NCBI RefSeq assembly: GCF_018919145.1
Contig: NZ_JAHLQJ010000006.1
Span: 1-64,000 of the forward strand
Length of the DNA stretch: 64,000 nucleotides
Direction of reading: 5' to 3'
Source of the DNA: Paenibacillus brevis
GTDB lineage: Bacteria; Bacillota; Bacilli; Paenibacillales; Paenibacillaceae
This document shows, piece by piece, positions 53,101 to 62,433 of the stretch. The first letter of the stretch is position 1. Each line of letters opens with the position of its first letter. Made by a program: the position numbers and the translations under genes. The notes beneath the pieces are model-generated. The model did no database searches, had not been told where the DNA came from, and saw only the letters and a list, made by a program, of their open reading frames with translations.

Positions 53101-53245
53101 GTAGGCAAACCCTACATGAGCGAAATGCTTCCAAAGGAAGCATACCTCGTAAGCATCCGCTTGGACTTCGAGGGTGAACGCAAGATTCGATGTCGAATGA
53201 CCCCCTTGAATCACTTCGTGATCCAAAGATGACTTTTTGAACTAC
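53101..53245. repeat. Second class of intergenic palindromic repeat
   Basis: Non-coding sequence with nested inverted repeats (GTAGG/CCTAC, ATGCTTCC/GGAAGCAT, ATTCGATGTCGAAT, GAATCACTTCGTGATC) between ABC permease and the next gene. Words AAGCATAC and GTAAGCAT are shared with the MITE-like copies, but the ends (GAACTACCTCT) differ. Probably another dispersed repeat. Confidence 0.6.
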
Positions 53246-53266
53246 CTCTAGGAAGGAGCCATGGAG

Positions 53267-54964
53267 ATGGACAAGTCAGGTATAGAAAAGCTGCAACAGC
53301 AACTCAAAAAGGTGTCGTTTCGAATGAGATGGATTAGAGTGTGCTCCGGTGTCGGATACGGCAGCCTTGTTGGACTTGGCTTTGTCCTCCTTTGGCTGTC
53401 AGCCGAAAGAGTATGGCCGATTCATCATGTCACTCTATATGCAGGTATAAGCCTTATGCTGTGTGTGACCGCAGGAGGCGTATGGGAGTTGCTGCGTCCT
53501 ATATCCGCGCAATGGACTGCCCGAATCATGGATCATCAGCGTGACGGCAGCGAGAGACAGGATGCTATGGTGACCGCGCTCCATTACTTGAACGCTGAGG
53601 GATATGCTGCTGATTTACAACGGGAGCAGGCGATCATTTACGGACAACAATACGTGGAGGGGCTGAAGCAGCATTTGCCGCTTCCCCGTCCGCGGCGTTC
53701 TATGCTTATCGCGGCGTGCAGCGCAGCTTTGGCCGCTGTAGTTCTATTTATGGCTCCGAACCCGATGGATGAGGTGCTGGAGCGTGAACGGCAGCAGCAA
53801 GCATGGATCGACTCCCGGCTGGAGGAAATCGATAAGAATCTGGAGGAGCTTGATGCGCAAGAGCTCGATCCGATTGTTCAGGCACCTTTACAGGAGGAAT
53901 TGACTAAGCTTCGGGAGGAATTGTCTGCTGCAAAGCAACCGGAGGAGGTCCTCCAATCTCTGGAAGAGAGCATGAAGAAGCTCCAGGAAATGGCGGAACG
54001 TCAAGAGCTGGAGCAGCAGGAGCGGTCAGCCTGGCTTGATGCATGGAAGCAGCAACCCGAGCTTCAGGATATTGCCCGCGCGTTGGAGCAGAACGAAGCG
54101 AAGCAGATTTCAGAAGAACTGGATAAGCTGAAGCAGAAGCTGCCTGAGCTATCGGATGAGGCAAAGGACCGACTAGCCGATGCGTTATCCCAGCTCGCGG
54201 ATCAAGTCCCTCAAGAGGGAGAGGATGCCAAGCAGCTTGCGGAAGCCCTGCGCAAAGCAGCCGAAAGCATCGGGGAAGGGCAGGACAGCGCCACTGATCT
54301 GGCGCTCTCGGAACTGGCCGCTGTCCTTGAGGAGGAGCTGAAATCTGCAAGCGCGGAGGCATTGCAGGCTGCCGCGGCGTCTGCAATGGCATCCGGACTC
54401 GCCCAGCAGGGACTGGAGCTTGCCGCTGAGATGTCCGCAGCAGGTCTGTCTGTCTCCGATGCCTGGGCTATGGGCGGAAGCGCGGAGCAATTGGCTGCTG
54501 CGTCAGGAAGCGGGCAAGGATCAAGGGGTGAAGCGGGAAATCCGGAAGGAAGCAACGGATCTTCGGGTCAAGGTAACAGTCAAGGAAATGCCAATGGGCA
54601 AGGACAAGGGCAGGGCTCGGGAAGCGGCTCGGGACAAGGCTCCGGAAACGGACAAGGAGGCAGCGGGAGTGGTCAGGGTCAGGGAAGCGGAGCCGGATTT
54701 GGCAGCGGCGGACGGGCTTTGGTAACCACTCCGCGCGACAGCTCGGGAACGGGCAACGTTGAAATTGACTCAGGTCCGGCAACTGGCGGGAATGTGCAGA
54801 AGGGCGGACAAGGCCCTGTCTTTGATGGAGCAAGCCGTCCTTATGAAGAGGTGTACAGTGATTATGCAGCTGAGGCAAAGCGAGCACTGGACCGCGGGGA
54901 GCTTCCTCAAAGCTTGCAAGGCTTGGTAGAAAGTTATTTTACCGAAATTGATCCGGGGAAATAA
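53267..54964 (+). CDS. Membrane protein with coiled coil and Gly/Ser/Gln-rich linker
   Basis: About 565 aa. Three membrane helices (about 23-45, 52-72, 143-163), then a long acidic coiled-coil region (about 170-330), an Ala-rich helical part (about 330-400) and a low-complexity linker (about 410-480) of Gly, Ser, Gln and Asn. The C-terminus DYAAEAKRALDRGELPQSLQ is the conserved end seen in DUF4175-like proteins that neighbour MoxR/VWA genes. ATG 53267 has AAGGAG at 8 nt; ATG 53261 is too close to it. It probably acts as a scaffold for the MoxR chaperone system, an inference from context. Confidence 0.82.
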   Translation: MDKSGIEKLQQQLKKVSFRMRWIRVCSGVGYGSLVGLGFVLLWLSAERVWPIHHVTLYAGISLMLCVTAGGVWELLRPISAQWTARIMDHQRDGSERQDAMVTALHYLNAEGYAADLQREQAIIYGQQYVEGLKQHLPLPRPRRSMLIAACSAALAAVVLFMAPNPMDEVLERERQQQAWIDSRLEEIDKNLEELDAQELDPIVQAPLQEELTKLREELSAAKQPEEVLQSLEESMKKLQEMAERQELEQQERSAWLDAWKQQPELQDIARALEQNEAKQISEELDKLKQKLPELSDEAKDRLADALSQLADQVPQEGEDAKQLAEALRKAAESIGEGQDSATDLALSELAAVLEEELKSASAEALQAAAASAMASGLAQQGLELAAEMSAAGLSVSDAWAMGGSAEQLAAASGSGQGSRGEAGNPEGSNGSSGQGNSQGNANGQGQGQGSGSGSGQGSGNGQGGSGSGQGQGSGAGFGSGGRALVTTPRDSSGTGNVEIDSGPATGGNVQKGGQGPVFDGASRPYEEVYSDYAAEAKRALDRGELPQSLQGLVESYFTEIDPGK

Positions 54965-54990
54965 GGCAGCTACAAGGAGAGGGGATCGAC

Positions 54991-55980
54991 ATGTTGGAGC
55001 ATACGGCTGATGTAAAGAAATGGAGCGGTACAATCGCAGGGGTCCGGGAACAGATTGCCAAGGTGATCGTGGGACAAGAGGACGTTGTAGAGCAGATGCT
55101 GTGGTGTATTTTTGCCGGAGGCCATGCCTTGCTGGAAGGGATTCCCGGGCTAGGGAAGACGGCGTTGGTCCGTACCGTGTCCGACACGCTGGACCTGTCT
55201 TTTTCGCGGATCCAGTTTACGCCTGATTTAATGCCAAGCGATATTACCGGTACGAATATTATCTCCTTCGGCCCGCAGGGGAGCGCAGAGATGAGCTTTC
55301 AGCCGGGGCCGGTATTCAGCAGCATCGTGCTTGCAGACGAAATTAACCGGGCCTCGCCGAAGACGCAGAGTGCCATGCTGGAGGCAATGCAGGAGCAGAC
55401 AGTTACCGTGGGCGGAGAAACGCGGAGTCTGCCTCGGCCATTCTTTGTCCTTGCGACGCAAAATCCGCTGGAGCAGGAAGGGACCTACCCGCTTCCGGAA
55501 GCCCAATTGGACCGGTTCATGCTGAAAATTCTCGTCAGCTATCCTTCCGAGGAGGAGCTGAAGGAAATTGTCCGTAGAACCACCTCAACGGCACAGCCAT
55601 TAGCGGATAAGGCGGCTTCAGCAGAGGAATTGCTGGAAATCCGTCAAGCAGTCAAGGAGGTTTTGCTGGCGGACGAAGTATTGGATTTTGGCGTACGTTT
55701 GTTAATGATGACGCATCCAGAGGAAGCAGCGGCCCCGGAGATGGTGAAAAGCTATGTACGCTTCGGCTCCGGCCCGCGCGGCATCCAGTCTATTGTTTCC
55801 GCGGCCAAGGTTCGAGCGGTCAGCAAGGGCAGAATGCATGTATCGACCGGCGACATTTCCGCTGTAGCGATTCCGGCGCTTCGACACCGTCTCTTTTTGA
55901 ACTTTGAGGGCCAATCGCTCGGGATTGTTACGGATCATGTGGTCCGTGAGATCCTTGACGTACTGGAGGGAGGGAAATGA
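54991..55980 (+). CDS. MoxR family AAA ATPase
   Basis: Protein of 329 aa, usual length. Walker A GIPGLGKT (about 50), Walker B VLADEIN, sensor-1 region ATQNPLEQEGTYPLPEAQLDRF (split here), and arginine-finger RFGSGPRG region. MoxR ATPases are chaperone-like and act with VWA-domain proteins to mature or remodel partners. Site AAGGAGAGG. The gene ends in a 4-nt ATGA overlap with the DUF58 gene. Confidence 0.95.
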   Translation: MLEHTADVKKWSGTIAGVREQIAKVIVGQEDVVEQMLWCIFAGGHALLEGIPGLGKTALVRTVSDTLDLSFSRIQFTPDLMPSDITGTNIISFGPQGSAEMSFQPGPVFSSIVLADEINRASPKTQSAMLEAMQEQTVTVGGETRSLPRPFFVLATQNPLEQEGTYPLPEAQLDRFMLKILVSYPSEEELKEIVRRTTSTAQPLADKAASAEELLEIRQAVKEVLLADEVLDFGVRLLMMTHPEEAAAPEMVKSYVRFGSGPRGIQSIVSAAKVRAVSKGRMHVSTGDISAVAIPALRHRLFLNFEGQSLGIVTDHVVREILDVLEGGK

Positions 55981-56864
55981 CATCCTCCCTGCTGCCGTCT
56001 TCCTTGCTGCCAAGACTGGAGCGGTTGTCTATCGTCTCCAAACGCAATGTGCGCGGGACAACCCAGGGCAAACGGCGCTCCGGCCACTTGGGAGCTTCTC
56101 TTGAATTTGCGGATTATCGCGAATATACGTCTGGAGACGATATTCGAAGATTCGATTGGGGTGTTTACCGGCGAACAGGAAAACCGTTCATCCGTCAGTA
56201 TTGGGATGAGCAGGAGCTTACCTTCAGTCTTTATCTGGATGTATCTGCGTCTATGAATTTCGGCAACAAGCTGGATATGGCCCAAAGATTAGCCGCCGCT
56301 GCCGGTTATGTGGCTCTTTCCTCGGAGGATAAGGTTCAGGCGTTACTGCTTGGCGAGCGGCCGCTGGACAAGCTGCCTCCGCTGCGTGGCAAGGCATCCA
56401 GCCCCCGGCTATTCACCTTTTTGAAGGAAGCAAGCACAGTCCAGGGCGGTAATCTGGCTTCGGCTATGAAGCAGGTTCATGCACGCCCGGGTGAACAGGG
56501 AATGGCCTGGCTCTTCACGGACTGCTGGTTAGAAGGCGGAGTCCATCAACTGCGTGACCTGCTGCTTCGCTTGATGTCGATGGGACAGGAGCCGGTACTG
56601 GTTCAGGTTATATCCAGGGAAGAGCTTGCTCCGGGCTACAATGGAGATTTGCGGCTGGTCGACAGTGAGCTTGGCAGCGGCAAGGAAGTAGCGATGAGCG
56701 GCAAAGTATTGAAGGCCTATGAACGGGAAGTAAGCCGGTATACCCGGGAATTGAAGGAGTGCTGCGCAGGGCTGGGTGCCCGTTATGTGCAGATCCCTTC
56801 GGATTGGCCGCTTGAGAAGGCGGTATTTACTATGCTGCGGGCTGCAGGGGCGGCGGGTAATTAA
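55977..56864 (+). CDS. DUF58 domain protein
   Basis: Protein of 295 aa. DUF58 marks: RGTTQGKRRSGHLGASLEFADYREYTSGDDIRRFDW (split here) and the VWA-like metal site LDVSASMNFG (about 83-92). DUF58 proteins regularly follow moxR. It has no membrane segment, so it is cytoplasmic or membrane-associated through partners. ATGA overlap couples it to moxR. Confidence 0.93.
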   Translation: MTSSLLPSSLLPRLERLSIVSKRNVRGTTQGKRRSGHLGASLEFADYREYTSGDDIRRFDWGVYRRTGKPFIRQYWDEQELTFSLYLDVSASMNFGNKLDMAQRLAAAAGYVALSSEDKVQALLLGERPLDKLPPLRGKASSPRLFTFLKEASTVQGGNLASAMKQVHARPGEQGMAWLFTDCWLEGGVHQLRDLLLRLMSMGQEPVLVQVISREELAPGYNGDLRLVDSELGSGKEVAMSGKVLKAYEREVSRYTRELKECCAGLGARYVQIPSDWPLEKAVFTMLRAAGAAGN

Positions 56865-56908
56865 GTGATGGAGATAGGGGAGCGTTGCAATATGGGGAAA
56901 TGATATGG

Positions 56909-57094
56909 GCTGAACTTATAGAGTTACGTAAAAAGGGATAAGTGTGATGGGAGCTGAAGAAGCGGAGCGTTCGCCTTTGCGAGTAGATTTCTTCCTTGTC
57001 GGAACTTCGTTAAATAAGTGAAATCCGCGAACAACAGCGATCGTAAGCACACATCACACGTTCATTAGAACGTAACTTGCATCGTTAAACTTGG
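56909..57094. repeat. MITE-like palindromic repeat, copy D
   Basis: It shares long words with copy A: AAAGGGATAAGTGTGA, GCGTTCGCCTTTG, GAAATCCGCGAACAACAGCGATCG (split), GTAAGCACAC. The ends are more diverged (GCTGAACTTATAGAGTT / ATCGTTAAACTTGGGG). It lies within the MoxR-VWA gene cluster, between DUF58 and the BatA-like gene. Confidence 0.8.
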
Positions 57095-57121
57095 GGACGG
57101 ACAGAGAGGAGGCGAGCGGAA

Positions 57122-59152
57122 ATGGGCATCGGATCATGGATGAGTCTCTGGTTTGCACTGGCGCTGCCGGTCATTATCATTTTGTATTTATTTAAACGGA
57201 TCTATATCGATACGCCTGTTCCCAGCCACCTGCTGTGGAGACGCGTGCTGCTTAATATGGAAGCAAATCGTCCATGGCAGAAGCTCCAGAACCGACTTCT
57301 GCTCTGGCTTCAGTTATTGGCTGCGGCATTGCTCGTGCTGGCCTTAATGCAGCCCTTCATCTGGAAAACCGGAGGACATCAGGGGCATACGGTGCTCATT
57401 GCCGATACTTCGGCCAGTATGATGGCACTCCCGCAAGCAGCGGAAGAGACGGAGGATGACAGCAAGCTGGCGGAGATGAAGCACAAGCTGAATACATACG
57501 TCCGTGAAGCAGGAGCAGGCGAAGAAATCACGCTGATTCGGCTGGGGAGCAGACCGGAAGTGCTTCTGACTCGGGAGAAAGATAGAGAGAGCTTGTCCCG
57601 TACAATCGATGGTTTATCTGCGGATTATGGGAGAGCGGCTTACCATGAGACACTATCGCTCGCTGCTGCGCTGACCCGGGGAGAAGAGGGGCGGGTGTTT
57701 CTTTATACAGACACACGGTGGCCGGAGCAGGCAGGCAATACTGGAATCGCCTTCGAGGTCCCCGTTCAAATCGTGTCTATCGGGCCAGAGCAGACAGCAA
57801 ATGCTGCAATCGAACAGTTTGGGGTAAAGCGTTCTGCTGGAGAAGAGCCGGGAAGCAAGGGCAATGAAGACTCTAATGGGTCCCATTTTGGAGTAGCCGT
57901 AATCCGCAATGACGGTCCGGCCAGTGAATTGAAGCTGGATCTGTACGGAGACGGCAAGCTGATTGCATCCCGTGATTTCACGGCCGATGCGGGCCGGAGA
58001 ACAACGGTGGAGTTCAACAGTTTACCTTCTGCGGAGGTATATCGTTTATCTTTACTACCGGAAGACAGCTATCCGCTGGACAATGAATCATTCGCTTTCC
58101 TGGAGCAGGCCGGAGCGACCAAGGTATGGCTGATCTCAAAAGGAAATTTATTTCTGGAAAAAGCGCTGCAGCTGACCGGTGCGCAGGTTACCCGGATCAC
58201 TGAGACAAAGACGGACGGCGCGGGGGAGGCAGAAGCTCCTGCCATCCCGGAAACCAAGCCCGATGTCATTGTCATTGAAGGCGTATTGCCAGGCTATGCG
58301 AAGAGCGGAGCCTGGGCAAAGCTGCTTGCCGAGACGCCGCAGTGGATTATTGGCGGAGCTGATGCGGGCGTTGATCTTGAGCATGCGGAGACGGTAACGG
58401 CCAAGCATCCGGTCACGCGTTATTTGCAGCTCAAAGAGCCCCCGGCAGGCAGGCTTATCGACGCACCGATTCCGGCCTGGGGAAAACCGATCCTAACCGT
58501 AGGCGGGAAGACAGCAGCACATGCCGGAACAGAGAACGGCCGACCGAAGCTGGTCTTTCTGTTCCGGCTGGAGGATGGGGATTTGACGCTCAAGCCGGAA
58601 TTTCCGGTGCTTGTTGACAATGCAGTGACCTGGCTCAAGTCGGGTCTGAGAACCGGCTTGGGTAGAGCAGTGGCTGGAGCAGAGCTCGATATTCCCGTAG
58701 CACAGGATGCGGCAACAGCAGTTTGGAGCCCGATGGATGGGTATGCCCTGAAGTCGGGAGCGGAGCCGATTCCGGCAGTCCGTCTGAAGAGCGGTGCTCT
58801 ATCAGCGAAGCAACCGGCGCCGTCCATCCCTGGGCTTTGGCGGCTTGATGTCACTGGAAGCGATGGAGAGGCACAGCCTGGATATTGGCTGGCAGTAGCG
58901 GCGGATCCGTTGGAGTCGGCTACATCACCCGATCAAGCCTTGTTGACTGCTCTGGTTGCTGATTCCGGACAACCGGCCAGCGGGAATGACGGGGCGCAGG
59001 GTGAAACGGACTACGACGGACAGTCGGCAGGCAGATCTGAAGCCGGGGATGTCCATCATGAGGAAGCGCCGCTGCTGAAATGGATCGTACTGATCGTGCT
59101 GCTGCTGATTTTAGTCGAATGGGGGGTGTACCAACGTGGGCGTTCAATTTGA
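57122..59152 (+). CDS. BatA-like VWA membrane protein
   Basis: Protein of 676 aa. N-terminal BatA region with two membrane helices (about 8-25 and 55-80) and WRRVLLNMEANRPWQKLQNRLLLWLQ (split here). A VWA domain (about 88-230) begins with the MIDAS motif ADTSASM, followed by an Ig-like beta region (DLYGDGKLIASRDFTAD), an amidotransferase-like part and a C-terminal membrane helix (about 650-668). Site GAGGAGGCGAG before the ATG. It overlaps the next gene by 17 nt. Likely acts outside the cell membrane with MoxR/DUF58 inside. Confidence 0.9.
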   Translation: MGIGSWMSLWFALALPVIIILYLFKRIYIDTPVPSHLLWRRVLLNMEANRPWQKLQNRLLLWLQLLAAALLVLALMQPFIWKTGGHQGHTVLIADTSASMMALPQAAEETEDDSKLAEMKHKLNTYVREAGAGEEITLIRLGSRPEVLLTREKDRESLSRTIDGLSADYGRAAYHETLSLAAALTRGEEGRVFLYTDTRWPEQAGNTGIAFEVPVQIVSIGPEQTANAAIEQFGVKRSAGEEPGSKGNEDSNGSHFGVAVIRNDGPASELKLDLYGDGKLIASRDFTADAGRRTTVEFNSLPSAEVYRLSLLPEDSYPLDNESFAFLEQAGATKVWLISKGNLFLEKALQLTGAQVTRITETKTDGAGEAEAPAIPETKPDVIVIEGVLPGYAKSGAWAKLLAETPQWIIGGADAGVDLEHAETVTAKHPVTRYLQLKEPPAGRLIDAPIPAWGKPILTVGGKTAAHAGTENGRPKLVFLFRLEDGDLTLKPEFPVLVDNAVTWLKSGLRTGLGRAVAGAELDIPVAQDAATAVWSPMDGYALKSGAEPIPAVRLKSGALSAKQPAPSIPGLWRLDVTGSDGEAQPGYWLAVAADPLESATSPDQALLTALVADSGQPASGNDGAQGETDYDGQSAGRSEAGDVHHEEAPLLKWIVLIVLLLILVEWGVYQRGRSI

Positions 59153-62072
59153 TCATCCCTGGGTACTGCTGTTGCTTCCCCTTGTGATTGCAGGTGCCGT
59201 CTATGCATACCGTAAAGATTTCAGACTTGCAGGGGCACGAAAAAAATGGGCTATAAGCTTGCGGACGGCCATATGTGCGCTGTTTATTTTCGTGCTGGCA
59301 GGCTTCCATACCTACACGCTTGCTTTGAATAAAGAGGTCGTATTTATTGCAGACCGTTCCTCAAGCATTTCCTCCACGGTCCCGATCGATGAATGGATAG
59401 GGGAAGCCGTAAAGTCAAAGGGAGATCACGATCTTGCCGGAGCCGTCTCCTTCGGTATGAATACTGTAGTGGATAAAAGCCTGAGTGAGTCGGTTGGGCT
59501 CCCTGGCTGGGGTCAAAGGGAAGTATCGCGGGAGTTTACTCATATCGAGCATGCACTATCCCTGGCAGGAAGCCTGTTTCAGGGCAAGGAAAACCGGAGA
59601 TTGGTGCTTATTACAGACGGAATGGAGAATGTCGGGGCCGTACTGGACGAGGCACAGCTGTTGAAGGAAAGAGGAATTGCGGTCGATGTGCTGCCGGTAA
59701 CCTCACCGGAGCAAAGGGATGCATCCATTGAGGAGTTTCTTGTGCCTGAGAAGCTATATCCTGCCGAGTCATTTGCCTTCGAGGTGCTTGTCCGCAGTAC
59801 TTATGCGGGAAGCGGAGAGCTCAGGCTGTATGAGGATAATCGCGAAATCGGACGTCATGCGGTCACCCTGGAGCGGGGAGATAACCGGTATTCTTTGCAA
59901 GGACTGGCTAAGGAGATGGGATTGCATCGTTACCGGGCCGAGATCTATATTGAAGGAGATGAGCAGTCCGCCAACAATGCGCATTATGCCTTCACCCGGG
60001 TGACAGGCAGTCCGAAGGTGCTGATTGTAGAAGGGGCTTCGGGTACGTCTGCGAACCTGGAAAATGCCTTAAGTGCGGGCTTGATCGATTATTCCGTCAT
60101 TTCCCCCGGAATGCTCTCCTCCGAATTGTCTAAATACGCGGCCTATGACAGCATCATATTCAACAATGTGTCCGGCGAGCAGGTAGGCGGACGGCAAATG
60201 GAATTAATCGAGCAGGCCGTACGCTCCTACGGGGTTGGCTTTATGATGGTCGGGGGCCAGGACAGCTTTGGAATGGGCGGATATTTCAAAACGCCGATCG
60301 AGCAGCTTCTTCCGGTTTCGATGGAGCTTGAGGGAAAACGGGAAATTCCTTCCCTGGGGCTGATTCTGGTTATCGACCGTTCCGGAAGTATGGACGGAGA
60401 AAAGCTGAGACTGGCCAAGGAGTCCGCCATCCGTACCGTGGAATTGCTTCGGGAAAAGGACACGGTGGGCGTTCTCGCCTTTGATGACCGCCCATGGTGG
60501 GTAGTTGAGCCGCAGAGGCTGGACGATAAGGAGAGCGTGATCTCCACCATCAATGGAATCCCTTCGGGCGGGGGCACGGACATTTATCCGGCTGTTGCCG
60601 ATGCCACTGCCAAAATGCTGGATCTGGATGCTCAGCGCAAGCATATCATTTTGCTGACAGACGGCCAATCTGCAGGAAGCTCGGGTTATGTGAATCTAAT
60701 CGAGAGCATGGTTGAAGGTAATATTACGATGTCGACGGTGGCCGTTGGTGGAGATGCCGACGTACAGCTCCTCCAATCACTGGCTTCAGGGGCAAAGGGA
60801 CGGTACTATCTGGTAGAGGACGAGACGACCCTTCCGGCGATTTTCAGCCGGGAAGCGGCGATGATTGCACGAACCTATATCGTAGACAAGCCCTTTGTAC
60901 CGGCACAGGTTCAGGGAGGAGACTGGAGCTCGTGGTTCAAGGGCGGCTTGCCGCAAATTTACGGTTATGTAGCAACTACGGCAAAGTCCACCGCCCAGAC
61001 CGTGCTGGCAAGCCCGGAGCCTGACCCGCTGTTGGCTAGATGGCAATACGGCTCGGGCCGGACCGTTGCCTGGACAAGTGATATGACCGGCAAGTGGTCG
61101 CGGGATTGGGTAGCTTGGCCCAGCTTCCCGGGATTATTCACGGATATGGTGAAGTGGACCTTCCCGCAGTTCTCTTCCTCTACCTTTGAAGTGGAGACGG
61201 AGCAGTCGGGCAGTGAAGTTCACTTTACAGTACGCGCTGTAAATGAACCGTATCCCGGCGAGTTGACCGGGAAGGTAACAGGTAATAACGGGGAAGAAGC
61301 TGAGGTTGTGCTAAGCCAGGTATCTCCAGGAAATTATGAAGGAGTTATGACCGTAACGGAGCCGGGATCTTTTCTGCTGCATGTGTCCGGCTCGGAAGAG
61401 GAGGCGGAGGCAGGCAGCACGAGCACTGGCTTTGTCGTACCTTATTCACCGGAATATCGGCTTAGCGCCGATTTTGACCCGGAGGAGCGGATGGAGGCCT
61501 TAGCGGAGCTGACCGGCGGAAGATGGCTGGCTTGGGATGAGCCCGAAGCGGCTTATGATTTTACCCCGTATCCGCAGCGCAAGCTGGATAATTGGGATCG
61601 GCTGCTGTTAATTCTGGCACTGCTGCTGTGGGTCTGCGACATCGCCGTCCGGCGGCTCGCAGTATCCTGGAGCCGGATAGCTGAACGGCTCGGGCAATGG
61701 GCCGGTCGGGGACGAAGACCGGCCGTGAGCGGCGGCGCGGTGCCTGCCGTGCCGCGTGAAGACAGCGGGCTGGGCCGGTTGGCCGCCCGCAAATCCCGCA
61801 CTGCCGCGTTCTACGGCGGCAGTGATGCTGGCGCTGACCGCGTCCGCGGGGTCAGCGCCGAAGAAGGCGGCGCGCCTGCGGAGGCGCCGCCGATCCGTCC
61901 GCCGCGCAGCGAGGCGGACGCCGCAAGGCCCGCGGCCACAGGCACGCGGACCGAGTCTTCGTCTCCGTCCGTGGAGGAGACGAAGGAGGGGGCGGCCCCT
62001 GTCTCCGCACCCGGGCAAGAGCGGCTTGGCCGCCTGCTGGAGGCCAAGCGGCGGGGCGGGCGGCGAGGCTAG
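59136..62072 (+). CDS. Large VWA membrane protein with two MIDAS motifs and a disordered tail
   Basis: Protein of 978 aa starting at GTG 59136. N-terminal helices (about 10-26, 38-58), a first VWA-like region with ADRSSSISS (about 72), an Ig-like part, a glutamine-amidotransferase-like section (about 285-400) and a full second VWA domain with VIDRSGSMDG (about 412). A C-terminal membrane helix (about 818-840) is followed by ~135 residues rich in Arg, Ala, Pro and Gly. That tail is far more GC-rich than the rest (61700-62070) and is predicted to be cytoplasmic and disordered. It is last in the cluster; no terminator follows until 62290. Confidence 0.9.
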   Translation: MGVQFDHPWVLLLLPLVIAGAVYAYRKDFRLAGARKKWAISLRTAICALFIFVLAGFHTYTLALNKEVVFIADRSSSISSTVPIDEWIGEAVKSKGDHDLAGAVSFGMNTVVDKSLSESVGLPGWGQREVSREFTHIEHALSLAGSLFQGKENRRLVLITDGMENVGAVLDEAQLLKERGIAVDVLPVTSPEQRDASIEEFLVPEKLYPAESFAFEVLVRSTYAGSGELRLYEDNREIGRHAVTLERGDNRYSLQGLAKEMGLHRYRAEIYIEGDEQSANNAHYAFTRVTGSPKVLIVEGASGTSANLENALSAGLIDYSVISPGMLSSELSKYAAYDSIIFNNVSGEQVGGRQMELIEQAVRSYGVGFMMVGGQDSFGMGGYFKTPIEQLLPVSMELEGKREIPSLGLILVIDRSGSMDGEKLRLAKESAIRTVELLREKDTVGVLAFDDRPWWVVEPQRLDDKESVISTINGIPSGGGTDIYPAVADATAKMLDLDAQRKHIILLTDGQSAGSSGYVNLIESMVEGNITMSTVAVGGDADVQLLQSLASGAKGRYYLVEDETTLPAIFSREAAMIARTYIVDKPFVPAQVQGGDWSSWFKGGLPQIYGYVATTAKSTAQTVLASPEPDPLLARWQYGSGRTVAWTSDMTGKWSRDWVAWPSFPGLFTDMVKWTFPQFSSSTFEVETEQSGSEVHFTVRAVNEPYPGELTGKVTGNNGEEAEVVLSQVSPGNYEGVMTVTEPGSFLLHVSGSEEEAEAGSTSTGFVVPYSPEYRLSADFDPEERMEALAELTGGRWLAWDEPEAAYDFTPYPQRKLDNWDRLLLILALLLWVCDIAVRRLAVSWSRIAERLGQWAGRGRRPAVSGGAVPAVPREDSGLGRLAARKSRTAAFYGGSDAGADRVRGVSAEEGGAPAEAPPIRPPRSEADAARPAATGTRTESSSPSVEETKEGAAPVSAPGQERLGRLLEAKRRGGRRG

Positions 62073-62175
62073 CCCGCTCCGCGCAGCGCACAACTGCCGA
62101 ATTCACAAACATCCAGTCGTGATCCTTGATTCGTGATTTGTGATTTGTGATGCATCTCTAGGCCATGTTGGAATT

Positions 62176-62281
62176 ATGTACGAAAATTCGTGCAAGCACT
62201 GTCTCCAAAGGAGCCAACTCGATGGTTTTATACGATAATTCGTATAAACGACGCTGTTGAAGGGAGCCAGCTCGAATATCC
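62176..62281 (+). repeat. Tandem pair of ~52-bp intergenic repeats
   Basis: Unit 1 (62176-62227) and unit 2 (62228-62281) share TACGA-AATTCGT palindromes (TGTACGAAAATTCGTGCA, TATACGATAATTCGTATA) and the word GGAGCCA(A/G)CTCGA at their ends. Upstream, 62120-62155 has short TGAT(T)TGTGA repeats. There is no gene in 62073-62433. Confidence 0.65.
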
Positions 62282-62289
62282 TATAAGCA

Positions 62290-62322
62290 AACCGTCAGCC
62301 CCAACCGGGCTGACGGTTTTTT
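62290..62322 (+). terminator. Intrinsic terminator after the VWA cluster
   Basis: AACCGTCAGCCC (62290-62301) with GGGCTGACGGTT (62307-62318), loop CAACC, then TTTTTTC. Confidence 0.95.
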
Positions 62323-62433
62323 CATAATATCCAAAACCTGAAAAAAACAAACCTGAATCCCAAAATTCGCACCTTGTTGGAAGCGCTATAGGACGTAATA
62401 ATGAACATATCTTGAACGAGGGGGCATGAATGG

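Noticed and set aside
61608..62136. Several long open frames on both strands at the end of the VWA gene
   Set aside because: High GC at the end of the gene removes stop codons in all frames; composition is Arg/Ala/Pro noise.
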